DNA of 34,629 nt from a bacterium (GCA_021806615.1 JAJZRB010000008.1:1-34629); one strand, 5' to 3'. Positions 1 to 10,154 are shown, counted from the first letter of the stretch. The notes: generated by a model from the sequence alone, not told the origin. Program-made: numbers and translations.

Positions 1-885
1 CAAGAACAATTCGGACAAAACGCTAAGATCGTCCAGAACATAACCTCGCAATCCGCTAAATTGATTGCTGATGTCACGGAAAAATTGACTAAATTAGACG
101 AGACTAATAAGCAGGTAGTCAATTTTTCCGCCCAATTACAAAATTTGCAGGATATTTTAAAGAATCCTAAACAGCGGGGCATCTTAGGCGAGTATTTCTT
201 AGAAGAAACCCTTAAAAATGTTTTGCCGCCTAATTCCTACCAGATGCAGTATCCTTTTAAAGATGGCACTATCGTCGATGCCGTGGTTTTTGTGAAAGAC
301 AAGATCATCCCTGTCGACGCTAAGTTCTCCCTAGAGACTTATGAGAAGATTCTTAATACTAGCGATGCGGAAATTCGCGCCAAATTGGAACAGCAATTTA
401 AACAAGATTTAAAAAATAGAATCGATGAAACGGCCAAATATGTTAAACCGAGCGAAAAAACCATGGAGTTCGCTTTTATGTTTATTCCTTCGGAAGCGAT
501 TTATTACGATTTATTAGTCAATAAAGTCGGAGCAGTCAAGGTCAATACGCGGGATCTTATCGAGTATGCTTTTCGCGATAAGAAAGTGATTATTGTTTCC
601 CCGACTTCGTTTCTGGCTTATCTGCAGACGGTCTTGCAAGGATTAAAAGCCATGCAGATAGAAGAGAAGGCTAAAGAGATCAGGGCGAATATTGAAAAAT
701 TACAACGGCATATCGGAAGCTATGATGAATTCATGAAAAAGTTGGGCGTTTCCATGTCCACGACAGTCAACCATTATAATAATGCCTATGCCGAGTTTAA
801 AAAGATAGATAAGGATGTGACTAAGATCACCGGGCAAGAAGCACAAATTGAGATTTTAAAAATCGAGCGGCCTAAAGAGGGCTAG
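1..885 (+). CDS. rmuC: DNA recombination protein RmuC family (5' truncated by window edge)
   Basis: Frame 1 is open from base 1 (QEQFGQNAKIVQNITSQSAK then LIADVTEKL...), so the TTG 'start' at 61 is internal. RmuC-type core: GILGEYFLEETLKNVLPPNSYQMQYPFKDGTIVDAVVFVKDKIIPVDAKFSLE...MFIPSEAIYYDLL...VIIVSPTSFLAYLQTV. Confidence 0.88.
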   Translation, partial: QEQFGQNAKIVQNITSQSAKLIADVTEKLTKLDETNKQVVNFSAQLQNLQDILKNPKQRGILGEYFLEETLKNVLPPNSYQMQYPFKDGTIVDAVVFVKDKIIPVDAKFSLETYEKILNTSDAEIRAKLEQQFKQDLKNRIDETAKYVKPSEKTMEFAFMFIPSEAIYYDLLVNKVGAVKVNTRDLIEYAFRDKKVIIVSPTSFLAYLQTVLQGLKAMQIEEKAKEIRANIEKLQRHIGSYDEFMKKLGVSMSTTVNHYNNAYAEFKKIDKDVTKITGQEAQIEILKIERPKEG

Positions 886-895
886 ACTGTAAGAT

Positions 896-1807
896 ATGGC
901 AGATGACCTGTTTTCATCAAATACTTCGCTCCAGATAGCAATCATTAAGATAATTGCTTTCTTTGATTTATTTGAATATCCGCTTACGGCCTATGAGATT
1001 TGGAATAATTTAGATAGAAAATCGTCCTTTAATGACGTCGTGGCTATCTTGGAATCAGGGAGCGGATCGATCTCTTATAAGCAAGGTTTCTATTTTTTGC
1101 CCCAGCGGGAAGATATAATCAATACCCGCCGGAAACGCTATAACTATGCTTATCGTAAAATTAAGATTGCCCGTCGCTTCGCGGAATTATTCGGCTATTG
1201 TCCGTGGGTCAAAGCCGTGGCCGTCGCTAATTCATTGGGGCAGCATAATTTACGAGATGGGAGCGACATTGATTTTTTTATCATCACGTCATCAGAGCGT
1301 ATCTGGTTAAGCCGTTTGTACTGCACCGGTTTAGCCAAGATCCTTAATAGTCGCCCGACCGCTGAGTTCAAAAAAGATAAGGTTTGTCTAAGTTTTTATG
1401 TTTCCATGGCACATTTGGATATCAGTGATCTGCGTTTAACGGGCGGAGATCCTTACTTTGATTATTGGCGCCGCAACTTGATTGTGTTGTATAATAAAGA
1501 CAGGACTTACGAACATTTTTTATCTGCTAACGGCCTGGCTAATGACGTCACTTATTTTCCGCCGGCAAGCTTTCAATCGCCGTCAGCTGGTAATCGGGCG
1601 CCAGGAAAAATAATGAAGCGTCTGGAAGATTTGGCGAAGAAAATCCAACTTAATATAATGCCGCCAGCTCTCACGGCCGCCATGAATAATTCTGATGGCG
1701 TCGTAATCAATGATGCGGTTCTAAAATTATATCAGGGCGACCGTCGCCGTGAATACGCCGAAAAATATGGACAAAAAATTAATGAAATTTTTGAAAAAAA
1801 CCGTTGA
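896..1807 (+). CDS. Nucleotidyltransferase-domain protein with N-terminal winged-helix-like region
   Basis: 303-aa ORF with NTase motif AVANSLGQHNLRDGSDIDFFIITSS (GSxxDxD-like) and an N-terminal helical segment FDLFEYPLTAYEIWNNL. Confidence 0.7.
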   Translation: MADDLFSSNTSLQIAIIKIIAFFDLFEYPLTAYEIWNNLDRKSSFNDVVAILESGSGSISYKQGFYFLPQREDIINTRRKRYNYAYRKIKIARRFAELFGYCPWVKAVAVANSLGQHNLRDGSDIDFFIITSSERIWLSRLYCTGLAKILNSRPTAEFKKDKVCLSFYVSMAHLDISDLRLTGGDPYFDYWRRNLIVLYNKDRTYEHFLSANGLANDVTYFPPASFQSPSAGNRAPGKIMKRLEDLAKKIQLNIMPPALTAAMNNSDGVVINDAVLKLYQGDRRREYAEKYGQKINEIFEKNR

Positions 1808-3074
1808 ATGGTTTTTTTACCTATTTGTTTTCCTGCTACCCTGGCAGACCAAGCTCATCCTGCGCCCTAGCGCCAGTAATTTTCAAGAGATTTCCTTATA
1901 TGTCAGCCATCTTTTGTTATTTTTTATTTTGATTATATTTTTTGTCTATAAATTCCGGCGCCCGACCGATGATGAGCGCATCTCCGGCCTATGGCTGTCA
2001 CTTGCCGGAGTGGAAATAGGTGTATTAATCTCCTTCTTCTTTGCCGCCGACCAAGTCCTTGCTTTTTATTACTACGTTTTGCTGCTAGAAGGCGTCGGCT
2101 TATTTTATCTGTTGCGTGAAGCGACGACTAATTTCGGTTATGAAGAAGCCGGTCTCGACAAGATCAAGGTCTTTTACTATTTTTTCGCCAGCTTATTTTT
2201 GCAGGCCCTGCTTGGTATTTACCAGTTTTTAGAGCAGAGAGCGCCAGCCTGTAAATATTTAGGATTAGCGGCACATGACTCTGATTCTCTGGGCGTGTCG
2301 GTCATTGAAGCCGCGTCCGGCAGATGGTTGCGCGCCTACGGCGGCTTAGACCATCCCAATATCTTCGGCGGAGTTTTGGCTCTATCTCTGATTGTCGTCG
2401 GTTATTTATTGGCTCGGAAGAAGATGATTCGGTCCAAGCGGGAAGCCATAGAGTCTCTTTTGCTGTTCATTTTTTATTTTGTGTCCTTATTTGCTTTATT
2501 TTTTACTTTTTCTCGGTCAGCCTGGCTCGCTCTTGGCGTCGGGTTAACCGTCCTTCTATTCGGTTTAATTTTAAAGAAAGACCGTTGGGTTTTGGGGCGT
2601 TTTATTGCTTTGATTTTCTTTTCTGCCGTCATGGTCCTGATTGTGGCGTATCCATATCGAGATTTATTGCAGGTTAGAATCTACGGCGGGACGCGCTTAG
2701 AGGATAAATCAGTAACAGAAAGAGAAGAATATATCGGGCAAGCCGAAAGCTTGATCAGCCGCAATTGGATTTTCGGCGTCGGAGTCGGAGCCGGAAATTA
2801 TACCATGGCTATTAAAGATTTGGATCTAGTTAAAAAAGAACACTGGGCTTATCAGCCGGTCCATAATGTTTTTTTATTGCTTTGGGCTGAAACGGGGATA
2901 TTTTCCGTCCTATGCTTCGTAGCCTTTATCTTTTTCTTGATTAAAAAAAACCGTCGAGAAGTTTTTTCATTGGCGGTCATGGCAGCTCTTCTAGTCTTGA
3001 TGTTGCTTGATCACTGGCTGTTTAGCCTGCCTTTCGGCATCATTTTCTTATTCTTTATTCTCGGCTTGCTTTGA
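1779..3074 (+). CDS. O-antigen ligase/polymerase (Wzy/WaaL-like) polytopic membrane protein
   Basis: ORF called from GTG 1749; ATG codons at 1767 and 1779 are likelier starts. Many TM segments and the ligase-like region GRWLRAYGGLDHPNIFGGVLALSLIVV...FFTFSRSAWLALGVGL...GVGVGAGNYTMAI...QPVHNVFLLLWAETGIFSVL. Confidence 0.85.
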   Translation, partial: LMKFLKKTVEWFFYLFVFLLPWQTKLILRPSASNFQEISLYVSHLLLFFILIIFFVYKFRRPTDDERISGLWLSLAGVEIGVLISFFFAADQVLAFYYYVLLLEGVGLFYLLREATTNFGYEEAGLDKIKVFYYFFASLFLQALLGIYQFLEQRAPACKYLGLAAHDSDSLGVSVIEAASGRWLRAYGGLDHPNIFGGVLALSLIVVGYLLARKKMIRSKREAIESLLLFIFYFVSLFALFFTFSRSAWLALGVGLTVLLFGLILKKDRWVLGRFIALIFFSAVMVLIVAYPYRDLLQVRIYGGTRLEDKSVTEREEYIGQAESLISRNWIFGVGVGAGNYTMAIKDLDLVKKEHWAYQPVHNVFLLLWAETGIFSVLCFVAFIFFLIKKNRREVFSLAVMAALLVLMLLDHWLFSLPFGIIFLFFILGLL

Positions 3075-3310
3075 GATTTAGGCTCTATTCGGTAATTGGT
3101 TTGCAGGAAAGCTAAGTCATTTTCTAAATTCTTCAAGGTTTTTTTAAAGGCAGCCGATTGAAAACGGGTGTCTTTTTTGATATTTTCTCTCAAAAGTCTC
3201 AAAATCGTAGCTATGGTGCCGAAATAGTCTCCGCTCTCAATATGAAATTTAACGCCCGCTTCGTCTCGTATTAACCAAAAAGTTGGAGTAATCCGGTATT
3301 TTCCCGCCAT
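3011..3310 (-). CDS. Small hypothetical protein, probably co-transcribed with radC
   Basis: 99-aa ORF starting 5 nt after the radC stop on the same strand. Its 3' end overlaps the convergent O-antigen ligase gene by 64 nt. Confidence 0.6.
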   Translation of the reverse strand: MAGKYRITPTFWLIRDEAGVKFHIESGDYFGTIATILRLLRENIKKDTRFQSAAFKKTLKNLENDLAFLQTNYRIEPKSQSKPRIKNKKMMPKGRLNSQ

Positions 3311-3315
3311 ACAGT

Positions 3316-4032
3316 TTAGATAATGCTTGAGAATTTGCCCTTGCCGATGATAAGATGGTCCAGGACCTCAATTCCTAGAATGTTCCCCGCCTCCAGCAAT
3401 TTATTGGTTATTTCAACATCGGCTTGGCTAGCTCTTAAAATTCCGGAAGGATGATTGTGAGCGATGATTATGGCGGCGGCTGAATATTCTAAGGCCGGCC
3501 GGAAGACTTCGCGCGGCTGGACGAGCGACGCGTCTAGAGTGCCCAGAGAAATGACTTCATCATGGATCAATTGGTAATGCGTATTGAGGTAAAGGCCGCG
3601 GAATTGTTCCTTATTCAGATTATTCATATCTTTTAGGTAATTAAAAGCTTGCGCGGCCGTCCTGATGGCAATAGATCCTCCAGGTTTTTTTTGATAAAAA
3701 CGGCGGCCTAATTCAAAACAGGCCACTATCTGGCAGGCTTTAGCTATCGGGATATTTAAATCTTTTTCAATGATGAGGGGATCTTTCTGATAAACGATGC
3801 CTTTCTCTCCATATTCCCGCAACAAGCGGCTGGACATGGAGAATACTTCTTCTTTTTTCGTACCGACGCCCAAGACGACGGATAATAATTCGGCTGAACT
3901 GAGCGACCCCGCGCCCTCCTTAATCATTTTTTCTCGCGGTTTTTCTTCGTCCGGCAGATCTTTTACCCGCATAATCTTATATTGCCGCCCGTGGTTTAAA
4001 ATCAAGTCATGGTCGCGTATTTTATATGGCAT
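3316..4032 (-). CDS. radC: RadC family JAB/MPN-domain protein
   Basis: 238 aa; MIKEGAGSLSSAELLSVVLGVGTKKE N-terminal helical region and HNHPSG...S.AD metal-binding signature (IIAHNHPSGILRASQADVEIT). Confidence 0.93.
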   Translation of the reverse strand: MPYKIRDHDLILNHGRQYKIMRVKDLPDEEKPREKMIKEGAGSLSSAELLSVVLGVGTKKEEVFSMSSRLLREYGEKGIVYQKDPLIIEKDLNIPIAKACQIVACFELGRRFYQKKPGGSIAIRTAAQAFNYLKDMNNLNKEQFRGLYLNTHYQLIHDEVISLGTLDASLVQPREVFRPALEYSAAAIIIAHNHPSGILRASQADVEITNKLLEAGNILGIEVLDHLIIGKGKFSSII

Positions 4033-4143
4033 AATGTTAGAAATTATATAAGGTTGATCGATTCGTGCTTACTTTAAATTATATCAAAGATGTGATAAAT
4101 TTAAAACACGATAATTAGGTTTAATTAAGTAAATGTTTAAAAT

Positions 4144-5409
4144 ATGAATAAATATAAAGTTGATATCCTGTCAAACAAGATACCTTTAATTACCGTTCCC
4201 ATAAAAGGAGCGCCGACGGCTACCGCCTTGATAGTCATTAAGACGGGCTCCAAATATGAGGGCCGCCGTACTAACGGTTTATCTCACTTTTTGGAACATA
4301 TGTTTTTTAAAGGTACGACCCGTCGTCCTAATACTTTATCTCTTTCTAGCGAATTAGATTCTTTGGGCGGTGAGTATAATGCCTTTACCAGCAAAGAGTT
4401 CACAGGTTACTGGGTCAAAGTAGCCGCCCCTAAGATAAGGGCTGCCTTGGATATCGTCGGTGATATGTTGCTTAATTCTCTTTTTGACGAGGCGGAAATT
4501 GAAAGGGAGAAAGGAGTGATTATCGAAGAATTAAACATGTACGAAGATAATCCGCTAATGCACGTCGAGGATGTTTTTGAATCTTGCTTATATGGCGATA
4601 CGCCGGCGGGCTGGGAGACTATAGGTACGAAAGAAAACATCCGCCGTTTCAGGCGGCAAGATTTTATCAGATATTTCCGTTCTCAATATGGTGCCAGAAG
4701 CGCTTACGTAGTGCTAGCCGGAGGCATAAAAGAAAAAGATAAAAGAGCCGCGATGCAGATTCTTGCCAATTTTCCGATTAATGACTGGCATCATAAATTG
4801 GCAGTTAAAGAGAAACAGAGTGCGCCTCGCATCAAAGTCGCTGTTAAGAAAATAGATCAGGTGAATCTATCCTTAGGCGTAAGAGCCTGCCCGATTGATC
4901 ACGCGGAAGAATTCAAAATCAGGCTCCTGGCTATTATTTTGGGAGGTTCTATGAGTTCGCGCTTATTCATCAATCTGCGGGAAAGAAACGGCTTGGCTTA
5001 TTATGTACGGACCTTAACAGAGTTTTATTCCGATTCAGGCTATTTGACGACGCAAGCCGGCGTGCCAATTGTCAAAGCTGAGGCGGCAATTAAAATCATC
5101 TTAGCGGAGTATAAAAGATTAACTACGGAATTGGTCAGCGCCGCAGAGCTGAGAAGAGCTAAAGATTTATTGCAGGGTAAATCGCTTTTGCAGCTGGAGG
5201 CCACAGACAACTTAGCGAATTGGTATGCCCGTCAGGCCATTTTACGTAAGAAAATCATGACTCCGGCCGAGTTTTTGCGACAAATAAAAAAAATTACCGC
5301 CGCTGACTTAAAAGATACAGCCCAGAAAATATTTATTAATCGTGGTCTGAATTTAGCTCTAATCGGCCGAGTCCAAGGAAAAAAATTTAAGAGAATTTTA
5401 AAGTTTTGA
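4144..5409 (+). CDS. M16 family zinc metallopeptidase (processing-peptidase-like)
   Basis: HxxEH zinc motif in LSHFLEHMFFKGTTRRP with downstream Glu in GVIIEELNMYEDNP. C-terminal M16 half with GGSMSSRLFINLRERNGLAYYVRT. Confidence 0.94.
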   Translation: MNKYKVDILSNKIPLITVPIKGAPTATALIVIKTGSKYEGRRTNGLSHFLEHMFFKGTTRRPNTLSLSSELDSLGGEYNAFTSKEFTGYWVKVAAPKIRAALDIVGDMLLNSLFDEAEIEREKGVIIEELNMYEDNPLMHVEDVFESCLYGDTPAGWETIGTKENIRRFRRQDFIRYFRSQYGARSAYVVLAGGIKEKDKRAAMQILANFPINDWHHKLAVKEKQSAPRIKVAVKKIDQVNLSLGVRACPIDHAEEFKIRLLAIILGGSMSSRLFINLRERNGLAYYVRTLTEFYSDSGYLTTQAGVPIVKAEAAIKIILAEYKRLTTELVSAAELRRAKDLLQGKSLLQLEATDNLANWYARQAILRKKIMTPAEFLRQIKKITAADLKDTAQKIFINRGLNLALIGRVQGKKFKRILKF

Positions 5410-5415
5410 TATCGC

Positions 5416-8400
5416 ATGTTAGACCTAACGAATTTAAATGAAGCCCAAAAATCAGCCGTTACCCATGAAAACGGGCCTCTTTTGATCGTCGCCGGAGCCG
5501 GAACAGGGAAAACGACAGTCCTTATCAGTCGTTTAGCCTATCTTATCCTGGATAAGCAGGTAAAAACCGATGAGATTCTGCTATTGACATTTACGGAGAA
5601 AGCCGCGGGCGAGATGGAAGCGCGCGCCGACAAGATACTTCCTTATGGTTATGTCGATTTGTGGATCAATACCTTCCACGGTTTCAGCGAACGCATCCTA
5701 AGGGAATTCGCCTTGGACATAGGCCTAAGCGCGAGCTTTAAAGTATTAAACGAAACCGACCAATGGGTCTTGATCAAAAAGAATCTGGCCAAGTTCAACC
5801 TAGATTATTATCGCCCCCTCGGTAATCCAACGAAATTCATTTCCGAGCTGTTGCGCCACTTCTCCCGCTTAAAAGACGAAAATATCTCCTCGGCCGAGTA
5901 TTTGAAATATGCTGAAGAATTAGAGTCAGACCAAGATGAACGGCTGAGTGGCAAAAGAATGAGCCGGAAAGCTAGCGCCCGTCCGTCGCTTAAAAAACCA
6001 AGAGATAAAGCGGCGCCGACGGATGACGATGAAGGCGAAACGCTGGAGATCGGACGCATCAAGGAGTTGGCTGAAGCCTACCATACTTATAATGATCTGC
6101 TGCTAGCCAATAATTATTTAGATTTTGGAGATCTGATCACTTATACTTTGAAGCTGTTCCACGATCGGCCGAATATTTTGAAATTCTATCGTGCCAAATT
6201 CAAATATATTATGGTTGATGAATTCCAAGATACGAATTGGGCTCAGTATGAGCTGATTAGAATATTATCCGCTCCCCGTAATAACCTGGCAGTAGTCGGT
6301 GACGACGATCAGGCTATCTACAAGTTTCGCGGCGCTTCGCTATCTAACATCATGCAGTTTAAAGACGATTATAAGCAGGCGCTGGAAATCGTATTGACGG
6401 AAAATTATCGTTCTCGCCAAGAAATCTTAAACCATGCCTATAAGTTCATCCAACACAATAATCCTAATCGCTTGGAAGCAAAATTAAATATTGATAAAGC
6501 GCTTATTTCCAAGACCGCCCAAGTCAGCCGATCATCTTCGGAACCGGCTGTCCGATTTTTCAATTTTGAATCGTCCGGAGAAGAGCTGTCTTTCGTGGTT
6601 CGAAAAATCATTGAGTTGCACGATAATCAAGAACTGGGGGCCGATTGGTCAGATTTTGCAATTTTAGTCAGAGCGAATGACACCGCCGATGCTTATGTCA
6701 AGGAATTAAGCCGTCAAGATATTCCCCAACAATTCATGTCTTGGCGCGGTCTCTATTATAAACCGCTGATCTTAGATATCCTGGCCTATTTCCGCCTGTT
6801 GGATAATTATCATGAATCGTCAGCTTTATTCCGTGTCGTAAATATGGATGTCTTCAAAGTCAGCCATTTAGATTTGGTAAATATTAATAAGATGGCAGCT
6901 CGGAAAGTCTGGTCTCTATATGAGGCGATGCAGAATGTGGACGCTATCCCAAGCGTTAGCGCCCCCAGCCTTAAGAATATCCATAAATTATTAGATTTAC
7001 TGGCCCGGCACTCTGCATTGGTTTCCAATTTAAGACCGACTAAGATATTCTTACATTTTGTCTATGACTCCGGCCTCTTAGCTGATTTGGACCGCGATCG
7101 GGATTTAGAGCTATTTTCTTATCTTAATCAGTTTTATCAGAAGATTAAAAAATTAGAAGAGGCTGAGCCGGACCTGCGTCTATCCGATTTTTTATCTGCT
7201 ATTAATTTAGAATTGGAGGCTGGCGAAACCGGCGCCCTGAAGCTGGATTTTTCCGATGATGATACGGTCAAAATAATGACCGTCCACGGGGCTAAAGGGC
7301 TGGAATTCAAATATGTTTTTCTAGTCAATTTGGTGGATAAGAAATTCCCGACGATCTCCCGAGCCGAGAAGATATCTATCCCCGATGCCCTAGTCAGGGA
7401 GAAAATGGCGACGTCCGCCAGCGATCGCTCCAGCGTCCATTTAGAAGAGGAGCGCCGCCTATTCTATGTAGCGCTGACTCGCGCTAAAGAAGCCTTATAT
7501 CTGACCGGATCGAAAGATTATGGCGGAGTGCGAGAGAAAAAACCGTCGCGTTTTATCGCCGAAATGGGTTTAGATAGCGAAGCCGTCCCCGATATTTCTC
7601 TGAGCGAGAAGAATGAATTCTTGCGCGACTTGCATTATTTGAATGCTCGCGAGCTGGCATCGAAGCTAGCCGTAGCTGAAGATAGCGGATATTCGCTTCC
7701 CGCGCAGTTTTCCTTTTCACAATTAGCGGCCTATTCTACCTGCCCGTTGCAATATAAATTCTCTTTTGTCTTGAAGGTGCCGGCCGCTACTGATAAGGCC
7801 TCTTTGATCTTTGGCCGAGTTTTGCATAACACTTTATATAATTTTTTATTACCATTGGTTGCTGAACATCGGAAAATACAGCGCGATTTATTCGCTGGCC
7901 TTGATGAGGCGAGCAGCGCCGAGAAAGAGACGGCCGATGCCCGGAGCCGGGTAATGAGCGAAAAAAGATTGCTGGATCTTTATGATGAATTTTGGCAGGC
8001 GGACGGCTATAAAAGCAAGGAAGAGAGAGAAACCTATCAAGCTAATGGCCGAGCGGCTTTAAAAAAATTCTGGCTTTCATATCAAGCTGAACCGCCGAGA
8101 GAAATATTATTTCTGGAGAAAAGATTCTCTTTTAAGCTCGGCGACGATACGATCAAGGGAACGATCGACCGAGTCGATAGATTAGCGGATGGCACTTTGG
8201 AGATTATTGACTATAAAACCGGTCGGGCTAAGACTAAATTGGAATTTAAGGATAAAAGACAGTTGATCTTGTATCAATTATTTTTAGAAGAATTTTTGTC
8301 TGAACGCGTTAGTGCCCTTAGCTTCTATTATTTAGAAAACGGTGAGAAGAGGAGCTTTACCAGCAGCGAAAAAGACTTGGCTAAACTCCGCCAGGAAGTC

Positions 8401-8505
8401 GGCGCGGAAATTGCCGCTATTAAAAAAAGGAATTTCGCTCCGACACCCTCGCCGCTTTGCGCCTTCTGCGATTTTAACTCCATTTGCGAGTTCCGGCAGG
8501 TTTAA
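5416..8505 (+). CDS. UvrD/PcrA-type SF1 helicase fused to a C-terminal RecB/AddB-like PD-(D/E)XK nuclease with a Cys4 cluster
   Basis: Walker A VAGAGTGKTTVL, VDEFQDTNWAQYELI, GDDDQAIYKFRGA, TVHGAKGLEFKYVF, RRLFYVALTRAKEALYL. C-terminal GTIDRVDRLADGTLEIIDYKTG and C...CxxCx5C (STC...CAFCDFNSIC). Confidence 0.92.
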   Translation: MLDLTNLNEAQKSAVTHENGPLLIVAGAGTGKTTVLISRLAYLILDKQVKTDEILLLTFTEKAAGEMEARADKILPYGYVDLWINTFHGFSERILREFALDIGLSASFKVLNETDQWVLIKKNLAKFNLDYYRPLGNPTKFISELLRHFSRLKDENISSAEYLKYAEELESDQDERLSGKRMSRKASARPSLKKPRDKAAPTDDDEGETLEIGRIKELAEAYHTYNDLLLANNYLDFGDLITYTLKLFHDRPNILKFYRAKFKYIMVDEFQDTNWAQYELIRILSAPRNNLAVVGDDDQAIYKFRGASLSNIMQFKDDYKQALEIVLTENYRSRQEILNHAYKFIQHNNPNRLEAKLNIDKALISKTAQVSRSSSEPAVRFFNFESSGEELSFVVRKIIELHDNQELGADWSDFAILVRANDTADAYVKELSRQDIPQQFMSWRGLYYKPLILDILAYFRLLDNYHESSALFRVVNMDVFKVSHLDLVNINKMAARKVWSLYEAMQNVDAIPSVSAPSLKNIHKLLDLLARHSALVSNLRPTKIFLHFVYDSGLLADLDRDRDLELFSYLNQFYQKIKKLEEAEPDLRLSDFLSAINLELEAGETGALKLDFSDDDTVKIMTVHGAKGLEFKYVFLVNLVDKKFPTISRAEKISIPDALVREKMATSASDRSSVHLEEERRLFYVALTRAKEALYLTGSKDYGGVREKKPSRFIAEMGLDSEAVPDISLSEKNEFLRDLHYLNARELASKLAVAEDSGYSLPAQFSFSQLAAYSTCPLQYKFSFVLKVPAATDKASLIFGRVLHNTLYNFLLPLVAEHRKIQRDLFAGLDEASSAEKETADARSRVMSEKRLLDLYDEFWQADGYKSKEERETYQANGRAALKKFWLSYQAEPPREILFLEKRFSFKLGDDTIKGTIDRVDRLADGTLEIIDYKTGRAKTKLEFKDKRQLILYQLFLEEFLSERVSALSFYYLENGEKRSFTSSEKDLAKLRQEVGAEIAAIKKRNFAPTPSPLCAFCDFNSICEFRQV

Positions 8506-8520
8506 GATACAATTATATAT

Positions 8521-9543
8521 ATGTCTAATATCAACGACCGGTTAATAAGCCCGATAGAACGCCAAGGCGATTCCGCTTTGGATTTATCCCTGCGTCCCAA
8601 GACTCTTCGAGAATATATCGGACAGGAAAAAGTCAAACAGAATTTGGAAATTACTATCGCAGCTGCAAAAAAACGCGGCGAGCCGATTGAGCATGTCTTG
8701 CTTTATGGCGCTCCTGGTTTAGGCAAAACGACCTTGGCCCATGTTATCGCCAATGAAATCGGAGCTAATATCCGGGTTACTTCGGGCCCGGCGATTGAAA
8801 AAAGCGGTGATTTGGCAGCTATTTTGACTAACCTGGAAGCTGGCGATATTTTATTTATAGACGAGATCCACCGTCTCCCCAAAGCGGTAGAGGAAATATT
8901 ATATCCAGCTATGGAAGATTATTCATTGGATATTATCATGGGTAAGGGGCCAAGCGCCAGGACTTTGCGTTTAGATCTGCCGAAATTTACTATTATCGGC
9001 GCGACGACTCTCGCTAGCTTGTTATCCGCCCCATTGCGCGATCGTTTCGGCGTGACCCATCATCTTAATTTTTATGAAACGATTGATATTGAAAAAATCA
9101 TCAAGCGTAGCGCCGGCATATTGAATATTGAGATTGATAGTGACGCGGGATCGGAAATCGCCAGCCGTAGCCGCCATACGCCGCGTATCGCCAATCGGCT
9201 GTTAAAAAGGGTGCGCGATTATTGCGAAGTAAAAGGCGATGGCCGGATTTCTCTGGACGGCAGCTTGGAGGCCTTTAAAATGCTGGAAGTCGATAAACTC
9301 GGCCTAGACCTCATTGATCGGCGTATTCTCGAAACGATCATCCATAAGTTTAAAGGCGGCCCGGTCGGCCTCAACACTTTGGCTGCCGCGACGGGCGAAG
9401 AAATGGAAACGATTGAGAATATTTATGAGCCATATCTGATGCAGCTTGGCTTTTTAGATCGTTCCCCGCGAGGCCGAATAGCCACTGTTCTCGGCTATCA
9501 GCACTTAGAGCTGGAAGAACCGGGAACAGGGAAATTGATTTAA
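8521..9543 (+). CDS. ruvB: Holliday junction branch migration DNA helicase RuvB
   Basis: [89 protein letters not shown], and C-terminal PRGRIAT. Confidence 0.98.
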   Translation: MSNINDRLISPIERQGDSALDLSLRPKTLREYIGQEKVKQNLEITIAAAKKRGEPIEHVLLYGAPGLGKTTLAHVIANEIGANIRVTSGPAIEKSGDLAAILTNLEAGDILFIDEIHRLPKAVEEILYPAMEDYSLDIIMGKGPSARTLRLDLPKFTIIGATTLASLLSAPLRDRFGVTHHLNFYETIDIEKIIKRSAGILNIEIDSDAGSEIASRSRHTPRIANRLLKRVRDYCEVKGDGRISLDGSLEAFKMLEVDKLGLDLIDRRILETIIHKFKGGPVGLNTLAAATGEEMETIENIYEPYLMQLGFLDRSPRGRIATVLGYQHLELEEPGTGKLI

Positions 9544-9549
9544 AATATA

Positions 9550-10134
9550 ATGGTCGCATATAAATTATATTTAGGCATTATCTCTTCAGTCGTCGCCTCT
9601 CTAGCTTATATCCCCTATTTTCGGGATATATTTAAAGGCCGGACGAAACCCCATGTTTTTTCTTGGTTTATTTGGGGTTTGTTAGCGTCCATCACTTTTT
9701 CAGCCCAGCTTATCAAAGGCGCCGGTCCGGGGGCATGGGCTAATGGAATTACCGGATTGATTTGTTTTATCATTGCGTTCCTGTCTTTTTCTCACGGAGA
9801 AAAAAAGATCGTCTTATTCGATTGGCTGGCTTTTTCAGGAGCTCTGCTCGGTTTGGCGTTATGGGCGTTCACGGATAACCCTTTATGGGCAGTCATCCTG
9901 GCTGCGTTTATTGACACTTTGGCCTATCTCCCGACTTTTAGGAAGGCTTATTTGAATCCTTATGAAGAAACAATGGTTTCTTTCATACTGACTACCGCGG
10001 GCATAATGATCAGTCTGCTAGCTCTCCAGTCGTATAATCCGGTGACTTGGATTTATCCTGTCTGTTTAGTTTGTTCTAACAGTATTTTTATTACTATGTT
10101 ATTTATTCGGAGACGGGCGATAGCCCGGCCATAA
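9550..10134 (+). CDS. Polytopic membrane protein with internal repeat (PQ-loop/SemiSWEET-like by pattern)
   Basis: 194 aa with about 6 hydrophobic segments. Internal similarity SLAYIPYFRDIFKGRTKPHVFSWFIWG vs TLAYLPTFRKAYLNPYEETMVSFILTTAG. Confidence 0.7.
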   Translation: MVAYKLYLGIISSVVASLAYIPYFRDIFKGRTKPHVFSWFIWGLLASITFSAQLIKGAGPGAWANGITGLICFIIAFLSFSHGEKKIVLFDWLAFSGALLGLALWAFTDNPLWAVILAAFIDTLAYLPTFRKAYLNPYEETMVSFILTTAGIMISLLALQSYNPVTWIYPVCLVCSNSIFITMLFIRRRAIARP

Positions 10135-10154
10135 ATCCTTTAGACGGAGCCTAT

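Noticed and set aside
2324-2677. 117-aa alternative + frame ORF within the O-antigen ligase gene
   Set aside because: Out-of-frame shadow of a transmembrane coding region; no domain signature.
4033-4143. Promoter for the M16 gene in the AT-rich intergenic region
   Set aside because: A TTGATC at 4054 has only a poor -10 match at appropriate spacing, and the region is so AT-rich that chance matches are expected.
8342-8545. 67-aa + frame ORF bridging the helicase 3' end and ruvB start
   Set aside because: Overlaps the conserved Cys-cluster coding region of the helicase and the ruvB start; no independent evidence.
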